Source: Psococerastis gibbosa (taxonomy: Eukaryota > Arthropoda > Insecta > Psocodea > Psocidae). From it: a DNA stretch of 64,000 nt. The position numbers were made by a program, and so were the translations under genes. A model generated the notes under the pieces. The model did no database searches, was not told the origin of the DNA, and saw only the letters and a program-made list of their open reading frames with translations. This document shows, one piece after another, positions 43,580 through 54,580 of this stretch (positions within the stretch are counted from its first letter, which is position 1; every line of letters begins with the position of its first letter). The stretch is taken from assembly GCA_963971405.1 (NCBI GenBank), contig OZ020485.1, positions 4,154,001 through 4,218,000 of the forward strand, read 5' to 3'.

Positions 43580-45055
43580 AGTTCGATCAGGGGGGGGGGG
43601 ATAGATATGGACAGGTTGATGGTAACACGATGGAAAGACATCGGTCGCGAAATCGAGACCCGTTCTGCCCAGAGTTTTCTCGATTCCCATTTCCAGATAA
43701 TGTCACAGAGGAGGCCACCATCTAAACACATATGCCCATTTAATGGCTGTATTTATTTTAAAATACTGTATTAAAAATTGATAATAACAGAATCATAAGA
43801 CTACGAATGGCAACTCCCTTGTTTAAAGGACTCCGTCAAATATATTTAGTGAAGACAGGACATTAGGTGTCGCGTTGTCAAAGGAGCGACTAGCTGACGG
43901 ACAGCTCAGGTTAGCCAAAGTGCCAGAGTCAAAGTTTCCGGCCAAATTACATGGCGCGACAAATTTCCCCCGCCTCTCCTGCTTTTCCTTTTACCTTAAT
44001 TTCTCTATGTATTGGGTTGTAAACTAACTTCCCACGGCTTTACTTCTATTTATGTAAAGTATTATTCCTAATACACCTGATACGAATACATAATATGAGT
44101 GTGATAAGTTGGTGAAATTGAAAGTTTTGCAATGTACAGAGTGTCTTGCTCACTGCTGGATGCCTTATCTGAAAGGTCGTTTTATATTATTATTCATAAT
44201 TACTTTGAATGGCGTGTTTTATGGACGCAAGTCAAACTGCATCAAATGAAATTGATCATGACTGTAAGCCTCTAATGCTGAGGTCTGGACACATTATTTG
44301 TATATAGGCTGCCACACTAGAAAAATAAAAAAAATAATAGATTACTCTTGTGTTACTGTAACAAATGTTATTAAAATACAAATTTTCTGTTTGTTCATAT
44401 ACAACATTGTATTTTATTGTATTTTTATTATTTATATATAATTTAGGTCTATTCACTAGATTCCAGAATACGCTATGCATACAATTAAGTCCGGTCTCAA
44501 TTTGGCGCCAAAAAATATGGGCCATATCATTCTCGTTCGTCAGCAACACCAGCCTCGTACAATGTAACTCAGCACAGGTGGGACTATCCAATCATAATTC
44601 GGGGGCAATAAAAAGTAACGGTATAGGGGGTTATATAGCTGATAATGGGGAGGGGCCCATAAATTTGGGCCCCATTTCTATCTATTGGCTGCAAACCGTA
44701 AAAGTCGCCCAATGCTTATTCATCACTCCTCCCATCTTGGCTTTATGTCTCTCGCACATATAAAAACCATAATGGTTATAGCTTATTTTTATTTGGGCCC
44801 TTTCGTGGAAAAATGATCTCCCTATTTCATGTCGTGGGTCCTTCTCTTTTTTCTGGTTTGTATCTTCTGCTGTTTATTATTATATTGTTGTGCAACCCTG
44901 ATATGTACGGTATGTAGTATTCTTTCGTCACGTCTCATATGTCAATTTTGTATCCGCGTACATTGAGAGTCCTACTATTTTCATTGTTGCCTGTTCGTAC
45001 CTAGGTGGCTAGGCAGGCATCGAAGAATATAAGTTAGTTTATTCTATTTGCTGAA
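43580..45055. other. No recognisable gene or repeat
   Basis: Short ORFs without domains. Confidence 0.35.
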
Positions 45056-45113
45056 CTGTTTTTATTAATAAACATAATAGTCTCCTTAGTAACTTTGTAA
45101 AACTTGCTGTCAC

Positions 45114-45157
45114 TCATTGTTAAAATTAACTTTGTATAGTTTTACGAATAAAATAAA
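45114..45157. repeat. Inverted tail of the Penelope-like element
   Basis: 'cactcattgttaaaattaac' then 'tttgtatagttttacgaata' is the exact inverse of 45620-45663. Confidence 0.85.
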
Positions 45158-45169
45158 ATTAAAAATTCA

Positions 45170-45207
45170 CAGCCGGTTTCGGCTCACGCCATCGTCAAGT
45201 GCGATTG
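45170..45207 (-). ncRNA. Hammerhead-like motif in the Penelope-like 3' UTR
   Basis: Minus strand: TTGACGA (fits UGANGA), T, GGC-gtga-GCC (stem II), GAAA, then CCGG. The order of boxes is that of a minimal type I hammerhead, with the same extra T before stem II as in family H. The leading C of CUGANGA is replaced by CT-T, and stem III differs, so cleavage activity is doubtful. Confidence 0.5.
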
Positions 45208-45307
45208 AAAACAGATAAAACAAAAGGTATGCAAGCTAAAACAAAATAAAACTCATTGTCAGGATAACACACAGCATCGCATAAAGTAAACAATTTAAAT
45301 TGAACAA

Positions 45308-45660
45308 TTAAACATTAACCAATGGAAGCGCCAACAAGGGGGAACTACTTAAAAAGGTTATGTCATTAAGTAACGATTTGTTTTTAACCATAGCTTCCCT
45401 AATCTCAATGGTTTCTAAATTATCAAGAAGTTTCCCCTTGTTGGCTACATGTAAGATCTTAAAATTATCGAAATCACAGGCATGGTTGTGGGTGTTTATA
45501 TGTTGGGCAAAGGCGGACTGAGTGTCGGGTTTTCCTACCCCCCCCCCCCTCTATGCTCCGCTATTCTTTCTTTAAACCCTCTCCCAGTTTGTCCAATATA
45601 TAAGCTACCACAATCATTAATTTTATTCGTAAAACTATACAAAGTTAATTTTAACAATGA
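45308..45660 (-). pseudogene. GIY-YIG endonuclease domain of a Penelope-like element
   Basis: The C-terminal endonuclease that nicks the target so the element's reverse transcriptase can prime. One frame reads NDCGSLYIGQTGRGFKERIA and EHR: the YIG of the GIY-YIG motif, with the conserved catalytic Arg in 'GQTGRxFKxR'. A poly-G run at about 45540-45551 breaks the frame. The next frame continues QHINTHNHACDFDNFKIL, with the family's conserved 'H...H..DF.N..IL', then LETIEIREAM with the metal-binding Glu, and ends at TAA (45308-45310). The reverse transcriptase upstream is lost. Upstream 'NK.NDC' fits the CCHH-type lead-in seen in this family only partly. The homopolymer frameshift makes the copy inactive, unless it is a sequencing error. 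Confidence 0.8.
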
Positions 45661-45918
45661 GTGTTTTTATTAATCTTTTTTTGTTGTTTTTGGCGCCCTT
45701 CGGCTCTCGTACCCCTCGTCTAGGCCGCTCTGGCCTCCCGGTTGGTTGCTACACCACTGGTCAAGGTGGATCTTCTTACATCATATCATTAACTATCGGG
45801 AAAAGAACACTCTTCTATTCAACACGGGTATTTGATTAGCATGAAATGACTGCAGAATACGTAATTCTTCTAAAATAGTGCATAAATTGCTGTAGGCTAC
45901 TTATAGGTACCTATAATA

Positions 45919-46136
45919 ATGTCTTTAAAGGCTTTTTATGGACCTAGGCCTACTTAAGGTAGCCCATAGGTATCTTGTCCAATGCCAACGACCCCATGGA
46001 TTTCGGACATTATTTGCATTGCTTCCATATAGATTTTTGGCCATTGACAAGCTGGGATACGTCCTCGATGTCAACCTTCACTAGCTACAAGCGATAATGG
46101 ACAAGCTGAGACAAGCTTGACGCAATGAAACAGGCG
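45919..46136 (+). repeat. Repeat D, copy 1 (coding-like)
   Basis: 'ccaatgccaacgaccccatg', then a frame reading FLAIDKLGYVLDVNLH, a stop, LQAIMDKLRQA. The same protein-level text is in copies 3 and 4 on the minus strand. Confidence 0.55.
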
Positions 46137-46139
46137 AAC

Positions 46140-46660
46140 GCATGACTTAACTAAGTACAGATAGGCCTACGAGTCCGTAGGCTACCAGCAATACATTTAT
46201 AGTCGGCAAATTGTCGGCTAACCTCATAATTCCAAGTTTCGCCCGAGATCGTACAAGCTATATAATTCACTCACATGATATCCCCTTGTATAAATTTCAA
46301 AATGTTAAATCTTTCAAATGCAAATATCTCTGGCTGTTCAGCCCTAGGCCTCACATTCAACGCAAAGGCTTCCTTCCTGTGTGAATTCCCATTTAACAGC
46401 GGCGTATCACGTTAAAGAGCACTTACAAAAGCCGCACAGCATATTGCTCAAATTTTAACATTATTTATGAATCGAATAATATTACAATACTTCTAGATAG
46501 TATTGGGATTTGCGTTTGAAGGAGGCATTTGGTCATATGGTATCGAACAACGGGATTAATGAAATACTGAACTGTTTTGAAAATTAGTACCAGATATATA
46601 ATACTATTGTTGCTTTACTGAACAATCATGCAATGAGGATGATTTGTTATTTATTGCTTT
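46140..46660. other. No recognisable gene or repeat
   Basis: Nothing recognised. Confidence 0.35.
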
Positions 46661-46664
46661 CCTA

Positions 46665-47010
46665 TTTATAATTTAGTATAAGGATTAAGGAAAGCTCTGT
46701 GATGGTTGAAATTTTTGATTTCAAGATTTCAACAGATTTGCTTATTTCGAGGCCTAAGGAACCAATAAAGTAGTTTTTAATAAATGTCGGTCTGTCTCTC
46801 TGTTGATTTGTAAACAAACTAGGATACTTAAAAATAAATTAATTAATTTTGATGTAATTTGGCATGTTCGTTAACACTAATCGTATGACAATGATATGAT
46901 AACGAAAATATGACTCTTTTTTGGATAACACTTTTTTGGAGGTTTTAAATCCCAAAATCTCAAAAAAGCGACCAGAAAATTGTTCTTTGAAATTCACCTG
47001 TATATTGTAG
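46665..47010 (+). mobile_element. R1 dispersed repeat, copy e (partial, diverged)
   Basis: Hairpin end 'tgctttcctatttataattt' with 'aaggaaagctctgtgatgg', then 'gatttcaagatttcaacaga', 'aaatgtcggtctgtct' and 'gtaatttggcatgttcgtta'. Confidence 0.6.
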
Positions 47011-47014
47011 TCCA

Positions 47015-48585
47015 TATTAATGTAAACAAAACCCACTAAATCAATGTCTATCACCACACACTTGCCAACTCCTGTCAAACCAGCCAGTATTCGCACGTTC
47101 TGAGGGACGCTTGGCTGACGTATCCACTTGGCAATAAGTGACCCCCTTCCCCTGAAAATGGGCTCCTCCCTAATTGCTCGATGTCTGTGAGGCCCGTGCC
47201 TCTAATGAGTAAGAACACAGCAAGCAATTGTAAGTCCAACTAACCCTTTGTTAAATAGATTCACAAGAAATGTATTCGAATAGCTTTCATTTATATACTG
47301 TATTTAAGCTATTTTAAAATTAAAATGTCGACTGCTGGGTGAACACCCTATTGGTGATGTAGGAAATGGCACTGATGATATCAGATCACATTACTCCGAA
47401 GAAATGTTCCTTTACATTTTCCACTTTTTTGACATTTGAGGTGGGTGTCACTAGACGCGGGATGTTTTCCTGGACACGGTGATACATGGTTTACGGGGTG
47501 TTTTTGGAATAGTTATTAAGCTAGCTCGGGATCAATGGTGAAATGAAGCATTATGGGAGTTTGGAGGCTGTGACGTCATACATTATTTTGGAGACAATTT
47601 TCAAAATTACCCGATTGCCATAATGCCATGATTGGAAAGAGGAGGGAATTTTAAGGCTATTACACTTGAACTGATCAGCAACAGAAACCGGAGCATGAAT
47701 TGTAACAAACCGGATTATGGGTCTGTTCGGTGGAAAGAGTTCCCAAAACTATGGCTGTTGGGCGTTAATAGTGGCCACATATAATATGCAACGAAATCAA
47801 ATAGAATCAAATCAAATTTATTTAAAAAAAACATTTGCCTCAGTTACAATATTAAAAATGGAAGGGGTGCCCAAAAGGACAAGTCCCTATACAATAATAT
47901 AGTAAAGAAAAAAGTAAAAAATAAATTTATTTGCTTCAAAAACGTTTTACAATGATTTTAAAGTAGGCCTACAACATCAGTAGGATGGGACCCTTTAGCA
48001 CGAGCCTGTGCTGGGCCCCCTTTTCCTACAACTAAAACTAACAACTATAAACTAAAAACTAAAATAGGCTATAAGAAGAAAAATAAGCGAATAATAATAA
48101 TAATTAGCAATAACTTGCGATGAAAACATGCTGACATTTTGGGTGGCTGTTAATATATAGAAGACTGCTTTTGTATATTTGAGGGTTTATGCTAAGTTGT
48201 TTTTTAATTTGAGTAATATAAAAGTAAAATTAGTGTAAAACAAATAAAAATTGTAAATTAAGCAAATTAATTGAGCTAAATTTATAAATTTAGAGGAACC
48301 CTTTTTCCATCTACTATAATACCTCAATGACTCTGAAATTGATATTTCCGGGTTAATTTGATAGGTACTGTGTTAGAACGAGATTGTGGGGGTTGCCCGA
48401 ATCCCACTTAATAAAGTCTGATAAGAGGCGTCATAGTTGTGTTACCACAGGGAGTCTAACTCCTCAGAGGGGGAGATTGGGGCAGCTAATTCAATTTCTG
48501 CTTTGATATTCTGCTCACATGTTCAACTTCCCTCTTTTGTATCTGGAGACTTTACCCAAGGACCGTTAAAATAAATAAATAATAA
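47015..48585. other. No recognisable gene; possible LINE 3' UTR at 47760-48060
   Basis: The 47760-48060 segment has poly(A/T)-rich text and 'agcacgagcctgtgctgggc', a small hairpin of the kind seen in LINE 3' UTRs. No ORF supports it. Confidence 0.3.
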
Positions 48586-48589
48586 TGTC

Positions 48590-48785
48590 CTGTAGAACTT
48601 TTCATGTACCTAGGCCTACTAATATTGTCTAATATTGGCCCATTGGCTCCTGCCCTATGACAACGACCCCATGGATTTTTTTGGACATTATTTATATTTT
48701 TTCCGTATCAATTTTTGGCCATTGTCTTTGATGTCAACCTTCCCGGCTACAAGCTATAATTGACAAGCTGAGACAAGCAAGAAAC
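48590..48785 (+). repeat. Repeat D, copy 2
   Basis: 'tatgacaacgaccccatgga', 'caatttttggccattgtctt', 'gatgtcaacct' and 'ttgacaagctgagacaagca' match copy 1, with a short deletion in the DKL region. Confidence 0.55.
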
Positions 48786-48831
48786 CCAAGTCCCGTAAAC
48801 AATGTAAAAATCCCTTTCGGCTCTGGCCGAT

Positions 48832-48995
48832 CAGCAGCCTGATCGGGGCGTTTATTATACCGTTATTTATTTAATCCACTGGTAAACAAGATAATTTTAT
48901 AATGGAAAGTGCTATTCAAAATTTGTTTGTTTACAGTTATAATCCTAGGGTATTTATTTAACCCCTGTATTATAAACGCCTCGATCAGACTGCTG
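48832..48995. mobile_element. MITE with ~28-bp TIRs
   Basis: CAGCAGCCTGATCGGGGCGT..tataat at the left is inverted at the right as ..aCGCCTCGATCAGACTGCTG. The interior block 'aaacaagataattttataat' is shared with 12930-13110. Confidence 0.7.
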
Positions 48996-48998
48996 GTG

Positions 48999-49624
48999 TA
49001 GGGAGATTCCGCAGACCCTGTTTTTTTCTCTACGCTACCTACGTTATGTATGTAATAAAAAATAAAAAATACTTCATTATTTTCCCGACCACAACATCAA
49101 CACACAAAACACTCTTGTGTTCCAAATTTCGAACCACAATGCCGACCTTGAACCTTTACTTATCAAATTATTTTCACTTTGACTGGACGCCATCTTAAAA
49201 TGGTTGATTTGTTGTAAAAAGTGTTGATAGTCATTATCGTAGATAATAATACGGGCTTTCAGTCAAATTTTAATTCATTCCTATGCAACCAATATTAACT
49301 GAGATATGAATTATATAAGGTTTCAATCGGCCGCCATCTTGTAACTAAATAGTGGATCTAGATCTAACTGGTTAACAAGCTCGATCAAGACATTTGTATG
49401 ATCAATTTTTGGGCCAAGTTTCATCAAAATCGGATAATATTAACGGAAGTTACAGTGTTTCTTAAAATCGATATACATACATAGTATATACAATACAGTA
49501 TATATATAACATTTGGAACGGAGGGTTGTTTTAGGCTCAGGGGGTTATGAAATGAAAAGTTGTGAAGATATTTTCCGGAAGTCGATCATTGGTCGCCATC
49601 TCAATAGGTAGATGAATCTCCCTA
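48999..49624. mobile_element. Candidate short-TIR element, TA target site
   Basis: TAGGGAGATTC (48999-49009) and GAATCTCCCTA (49614-49624) are perfect inverted repeats. The interior holds 'gccgccatcttg' and 'agtttcatcaaaatcgg' but no ORF. A pairing this short could be chance. Confidence 0.35.
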
Positions 49625-49629
49625 AAAAA

Positions 49630-50455
49630 CAAAAAAAACTGGTCCCATCAGGTTCGTACACGATACTCCATGCAATAAAATACCATACCATACATGCATA
49701 ATTAATGCATACAAGTATACAACAATGTTTATGTTGCTCTAAATCAGTTATCTATCATATATCCATCTTATATATTTACAATATACAGTATATGTATATT
49801 CTTTTGTAAAGATTGGAAATAAATAAACCATTCATTCATTTTTCATTCATTCATTCGGTTCTGTTGGTACTTCAGGCTCCTTAGCTAATCATCTCACTTT
49901 AAGTCATCTCTCAGCAGCTATCATCCGCACTACGGAGACCAAGGAAGAGGTGGGAGGGGTTGTGTTGCTAATTCAATCTGTGTTTAACTATTCCAGTCAC
50001 ATATTGCCCACATTTGTATCGGGATATATGCTCCGACAGACAATTGCTCCGTAAATTCCACGCAATCACTGACTCGCTCGATTGCCTGCAACCCAACTCT
50101 TATTCAAGATCCTAGATTACACATGTTAAATAAAGGGCACCAAATTGTCTAGAGTAGGGATGAACAGGCTATAAGGAGTCATTTAGGCAATAGACACAGC
50201 CAAGGGTGGATCCAGTACACAATTTTAGAGGGGGGGGGGGTCGAACTACTTTTCCGAATCCTTCGTACCATGAGACCCGCACTTGCTATTCCCGTGTTGC
50301 TTTCCTACTGAAGCAGAGCAGGGGTGTCATTGTCACCCCCCTGCGGTTGTGAAAAAATACAATAACATTAATTGGGAAGCCAATAGGGTGAGATGGGCTA
50401 GGATTAATTTCTTATTATTTAGTTATTATAAAAATCGTAAATCGTATCAGTACTT
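49630..50455. other. No recognisable gene; one-sided hAT end at 50199
   Basis: CAAGGGTGGATCCAG at 50199 followed by a G11 tract looks like a hAT left end, but I see no right end. Confidence 0.35.
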
Positions 50456-50458
50456 GGT

Positions 50459-50655
50459 TAAGTTTCATGGTATAAGCTTGTCTCAGCTTGTCCATTATTG
50501 CTTTTAGCCGGTGTAGGTTGGCATCGAGGACGCATACCAGTTTGTCAATAGCCAAAAATTCATGCGGAAACAATACAAATCTGAAATCCATGGGGTCGTT
50601 GGCATTGGACAAGGAACGTATTGACCGCTATAAGTAGCCTTGCAGGACATTATTA
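50459..50655 (-). repeat. Repeat D, copy 3 (longest open frame)
   Basis: The minus frame reads NANDPMDFRFVLFPHEFLAI, then DKLVCVLDANLHRLKAIMDK and LRQAY without a stop. The spacing of hydrophobic and charged residues is kept in copy 4, which suggests that the source was a protein-coding part of an element or gene. Family not recognised. Confidence 0.55.
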
Positions 50656-50659
50656 TTAT

Positions 50660-51288
50660 TATTGTTGCCAAATTATTAAATTTTATAATGCTGGAATGGT
50701 AACTGCGATGACTAATCGTATTACTTTCATTAGGAATTGCTTGAATAATTAATTCATGCTTAAAAATGTACCTAATTGTCCTCTTGCCCCCTCCCCCTCC
50801 CCATTAAAAATGTTGAAATGGTGCCCCTGATTATCATATAAAATACAGTATAGTCAGGAAAGATGAGCTTCGAACAAACGGAGTGACACAAAGTTATTAT
50901 CACCGTATAGAACAAACACAAGACGAGAGTGTACATACACTCACTGCAAATATACCCAGCTAAAATCTATGTTTGCTTTATGTATTGTATAGCCCCCAGT
51001 TGCTTCTAAACTGTGTATTTTTTGACTGTGTACCAAGACTATATTGAGAGCATTTGTATTAAGTATATTATATCCCATATTACAATAATATTTAAGGAAT
51101 CAGAAATCAAAGTTATAAGACTGGTAAAGAATTTTCTCTCATGATGGCTGCTTTATTTGGGATGTTGTGGTCTACGACATACCTGGAGGCCGAGTTTTCC
51201 CCTACCGGTGAAGATAAGATGCCCCTCATTTTACTATTCACTCTATTCACTACTTTCACAGTTCTGGTCCAAAGACATGTACGGTATG
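50660..51288. other. No recognisable gene or repeat
   Basis: Nothing recognised. Confidence 0.35.
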
Positions 51289-51300
51289 TGAAGGAACTAG

Positions 51301-51542
51301 TAGTAGTAGTATGGTTTGACACAGTCCCAGGCCACGGTGTGGGCCCATAGGACTCCAGTGGACCTCCTGATTATAGTGGATTCCGAACCACTTGGGAAAC
51401 ACAGTGAAGTCACACGATTAGTTCGGAGGTGACCAGGACAAGTCCTACCATGTTTCCCTACCGGCACTGAGCACGCGACCAATTTATCTGCAGCTTTGAA
51501 CCTGCTCTGGTCCGCTGGATTCAACTTGGTATGGCGGCCGGC
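51301..51542 (-). mobile_element. SINE-C with 12-bp target duplication
   Basis: tgaaggaactag occurs at 51289-51300 and 51543-51554. The body is nearly identical to 31685-31917, with a (TAC)n tail on the minus strand. Confidence 0.85.
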
Positions 51543-51799
51543 TGAAGGAACTAGTAAGTAGAAGTAATAAGTAATTACAAATACTTATACTAATTAACTA
51601 GTATGCGACAAATTTTTCCGCCCCACCAAAAGTGCCTACTTTTTTGCAACATGCCTTATAGCTTCAATATTATAAACCAAACTGAACAATGCTACGCCTG
51701 TAGGACTGTTTGTTATTAGTACCACAAAAGAAATCAGTGAATTACGTGAAATAGGTTATATAGACATTACTATCATTATGTCTTCTTCTAGAGTTTCAA

Positions 51800-52440
51800 A
51801 CTATCGATTGTTTTGCAGCGAATTTTTCTGTCTTCTTCACCATTCTTTTCAATCTTGTGCGGTTCTTTTTAGTTCAATGTAGGCAGACGCAGATCTATGG
51901 GGGGGGGGGGGGGTATGGGGCTATAGCCTTCCTCAAAATGCGTAAAACTCCACTATTTCAGTCTTATCTTTCACATTTTTTTTCCCGGGGGAGAACCCCG
52001 GGCCCCCCTTGTGCTCGATTGTATTAATTACCTATAATATAGAACCCTTTTTGCTCTGAAAATGCGTAAACTCCCAATATTTCAGCCCTATTTTTGTATT
52101 TTTGAAAAAAATTTCGTATTTAATGTTAGCCCCCTCCTTGGTCTCGTTCTAGATCCGCGCCTGAAGGTAGGTGTCCCATCCTGGGTCCATGTTGAATGTT
52201 GATGTCATCCAGGTACTCCTTCCTCCGTCAGGCTGGATTGGTGCCTCTCACCATACCCTCAACGATGTTCTTGAAGAGTCCTTCACGTCTCAGAATATGT
52301 CCCATCCATTTGGCTCTTCTTATTGAAATGGCGGCAATAATAGATATCTTTTCTTTTATTCTAAGGAGCACGTCTTCGTTGGTTATATGGTCTCTCCATA
52401 ATATCTTGTAGGCGTAGGTATTTAATCTCCGTTACATTTT
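51800..52440 (-). pseudogene. LINE ORF2 C-terminal relic split by a hAT MITE
   Basis: Reading down from about 52435: EIPYKILWRDHITNEDVLLR, then RRAKWMGHILRREGLFKNIV, EG, a stop in the basic region, EYLDDI. This is the 'W.D.ITNE.VL.R', 'RR..W.GHILRR' and 'LE.LDDI' terminus of RTE/Craft-like LINEs. The 3' part (51800-51893, 'acattgaactaaaaagaacc') lies beyond the MITE at 51894-52163. Confidence 0.65.
51894..52163. mobile_element. hAT-type MITE
   Basis: Ends CAGACGCAGATCTA and TAGATCCGCGCCTG; flanks aatgtagg and aaggtagg agree at 7 of 8. G13 tract and the 'tatttcag.cctat' module as in 20332-20594. Confidence 0.8.
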
Positions 52441-52444
52441 TGTA

Positions 52445-52950
52445 CCGGAACAAAATTTCTTACACTATAACTGGTTTGGCATATAACAATGAAAAAGAAT
52501 GTGGTAAATATAATTTATGATATAGTGATGTTTGTGCTCTATGAAGCGTAAACTGATACCACCACCGATTCTTCTTCCTTGTGCTTCGCCCTATCTTGCC
52601 CATTTTCGCTTTTAAGAACACGGCGTCGCTAAATTCTATTTCTCTTAGTTAATTTCTATTTATATCAAATATCTCTATACTATTTCATTACATCTTTTAT
52701 ATCTATATTTAGTTTTTATTTCAATTCTGCTGGCCCAGTCGATCTGCCCGGATTCTACAGTTTCATTGTATAATTATGGTAAGTCAAAAGAATGCCATTT
52801 TGGTGATACACCCAAATGAGGAAGAGGAAAATTTTAACATGTCAAGGTGGTGGCCTGGTAGGAGTTCCTCATATATATATATATATAATTAAGGCTGCCG
52901 GGTTGTTTTATACCGAAAATAAGGCTCTACACCAAACTACACACACCATC
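52445..52950. other. No recognisable gene
   Basis: (TA)n of about 8 units at 52870-52887; otherwise nothing. Confidence 0.35.
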
Positions 52951-52954
52951 AGGA

Positions 52955-53085
52955 CATTATAGAAGAGTGGTATGGACTCCAACATTTACACACCGGGTTG
53001 TTGGTTGAGTCCCAACACTGCTGTATTTGCTGGCCATGCTTCGGAAGGCATGTAAAGCAGGCGGTGTAGTTGATTGTAAGATGAA
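52955..53085 (+). mobile_element. SINE-A, diverged copy
   Basis: 'gagtggtatggactccaac', 'gttgttggttgagtcccaac' (decayed B box), 'ctggccatgcttcggaaggc' and 'aagcaggcgg'. The tail is replaced by a gaaatgaaac-type run. Confidence 0.65.
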
Positions 53086-53284
53086 ATGAAACGAAATGAA
53101 ATTATAATAGGCCATTTTAACCACATACAGTACAGTGTTACAATAAAAGTTACTGCATGTGCTCGGCACCGTCAAAAATTATAAATAGCTACATACATAT
53201 AGGCCTATAGATTTAAAAAAAACCTACGTACAATCATCAATAATACACCAATACAATCCTTATCCATTAAAATCCACAACTTAA

Positions 53285-54165
53285 TAATAAGAACCGGTCC
53301 GAGTTTACTCGAACATGCTTTCCAATTTATCAATTAGTAGTTTGAGAAAATTGGTAATTTCGTGGTAAATAATTTTCCTATGGCTAAATTTTCGACATCT
53401 GGGAGGGGGGGGGGTTGTCTACCTGACGTCACAGGAGGTGAGGTAAATTCTAGATAGGTCAGACAAACACATTACCACACAGTAATAATGGCAGGGCACG
53501 CAATTCATTTGACCCTGAATTTTCTATAATTTAAAAAAAAAAAAATTTTTTTTCCACAAAACCAGAAAGTTTTTTGCGAAAGCAACCTGTCCGGCTTCGT
53601 TACTCAATTTAACACCTAAAACATGCCTGAAGCTAGAAATCACCGATCGAAAGGTTTAGCAGATAAATTATTTTTTAGTAATTTTTAATGAAAATTGAGC
53701 TATTTTTATTTTTTTACCCTCAGAAGCAAACTATCAAGGGGCAAGCGACCCCATGCATTTTGTTAACATTAATAACGACTACAATATATTTGAATTTAAA
53801 AGAAATCGTTTGAGCCGTTTTTGAGAAATAATTTTTTTAGACGTTTTTTGTTGAGTTTTTTTTAGAATAAACCCCCCCCCCCCCCCCAAATTGAGTTAGC
53901 CCATAATAAAAAAAATCATCTTGAGGTATGATTTTTGTGAACCTACATGCCAAATTTCATCATAATCGACCGAGTAGTTTGCCCGGAAATCGACGGACAG
54001 ACAGACAGACATACAGACAGAGCGACAGGCAGACATTTCGTAAAAACCACTTTTTTTGGTTCCTGAGACCTCAAAACGTGTAAATCCGTTGAAATCTTGG
54101 AATCGAAAATTTCGACCATCACAAAGCTTTCCTTATACTACGTATAAATTGGAGAGCAATAAACA
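53285..54165 (-). mobile_element. R1 dispersed repeat, copy f (full length)
   Basis: From 'aagaaccggtccgagtttac' to 'tccttatactacgtataaat' and 'ggagagcaataa'. It parallels copy b throughout, including the G10 tract, 'cctgacgtcacaggaggtga', 'ggggcaagcgacccca' and the cagacagaca run. It is the best guide to R1 limits. Confidence 0.75.
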
Positions 54166-54214
54166 ATATAGGCACTTATGACTGTGATGGGAATGTCAGC
54201 ATGGAGGGAGGTTG

Positions 54215-54390
54215 GTCGCTAGAAATTCATTGACAGAGTAGGGGCAACAACACACTAGGAGACCCTTTACCTTGCTCTTAAAAACGTTACGGCTAATATT
54301 ATCTCTTTTTAGACCATGTGGGAGCTTGTTGAAAAGCCTAGAACCAAGTTGGGAGGGTCCCTTTAGTACTTTAGTGAGCCTAAATCATTG
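54215..54390 (-). pseudogene. LINE ORF2 C-terminal relic
   Basis: Minus frame: LGSRLFNKLPHGLKRDNISR, then NVFKSKVKGLLV and YSVNEFL. This is the 'LG..LFNKLP..IK.......FK..LK..L....FYSV.EFL' ending found in several LINE proteins. One contiguous frame of about 55 residues, flanked by stops. Confidence 0.65.
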
Positions 54391-54580
54391 GCGGACGTGA
54401 TATATGGTGGTGGAATTATTGCAAAGAGAGCATGTTATTTATGTGGGATATCCATCCACACGTGCCTAATTAGAACCCCAGAAACATGCCATGTCCTATT
54501 AAGCAGAAGAACCCGTCCATACTTCAGTCTTTCTTTGGATTCCACTTCATGCTGCTTTACAAACAAAATTGTGTTGTTTC

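Larger units (their letters stand above)
45071..45661 (-). mobile_element. Penelope-like element, 5'-truncated, with inverted tail and 13-bp TSD
   Basis: The 13-mer tgtttttattaat stands at 45058-45070 and 45662-45674. In the sense (minus) direction the copy begins inside the ORF, encodes a GIY-YIG endonuclease, stops, and continues with a 3' UTR holding a hammerhead-like motif. It ends with an inverted copy of its own first ~44 bases (45114-45157 against 45617-45663). Truncation plus an inverted tail is typical of Penelope-like retroelement insertions. Confidence 0.8.

Noticed and set aside
50459..50655. Repeat D as a gypsy-type reverse transcriptase fragment (VLD.NLH.L.AIMDKLRQA)
   Set aside because: The spacing superficially recalls the region after the catalytic YxDD box, but the catalytic residues and surrounding motifs are missing.
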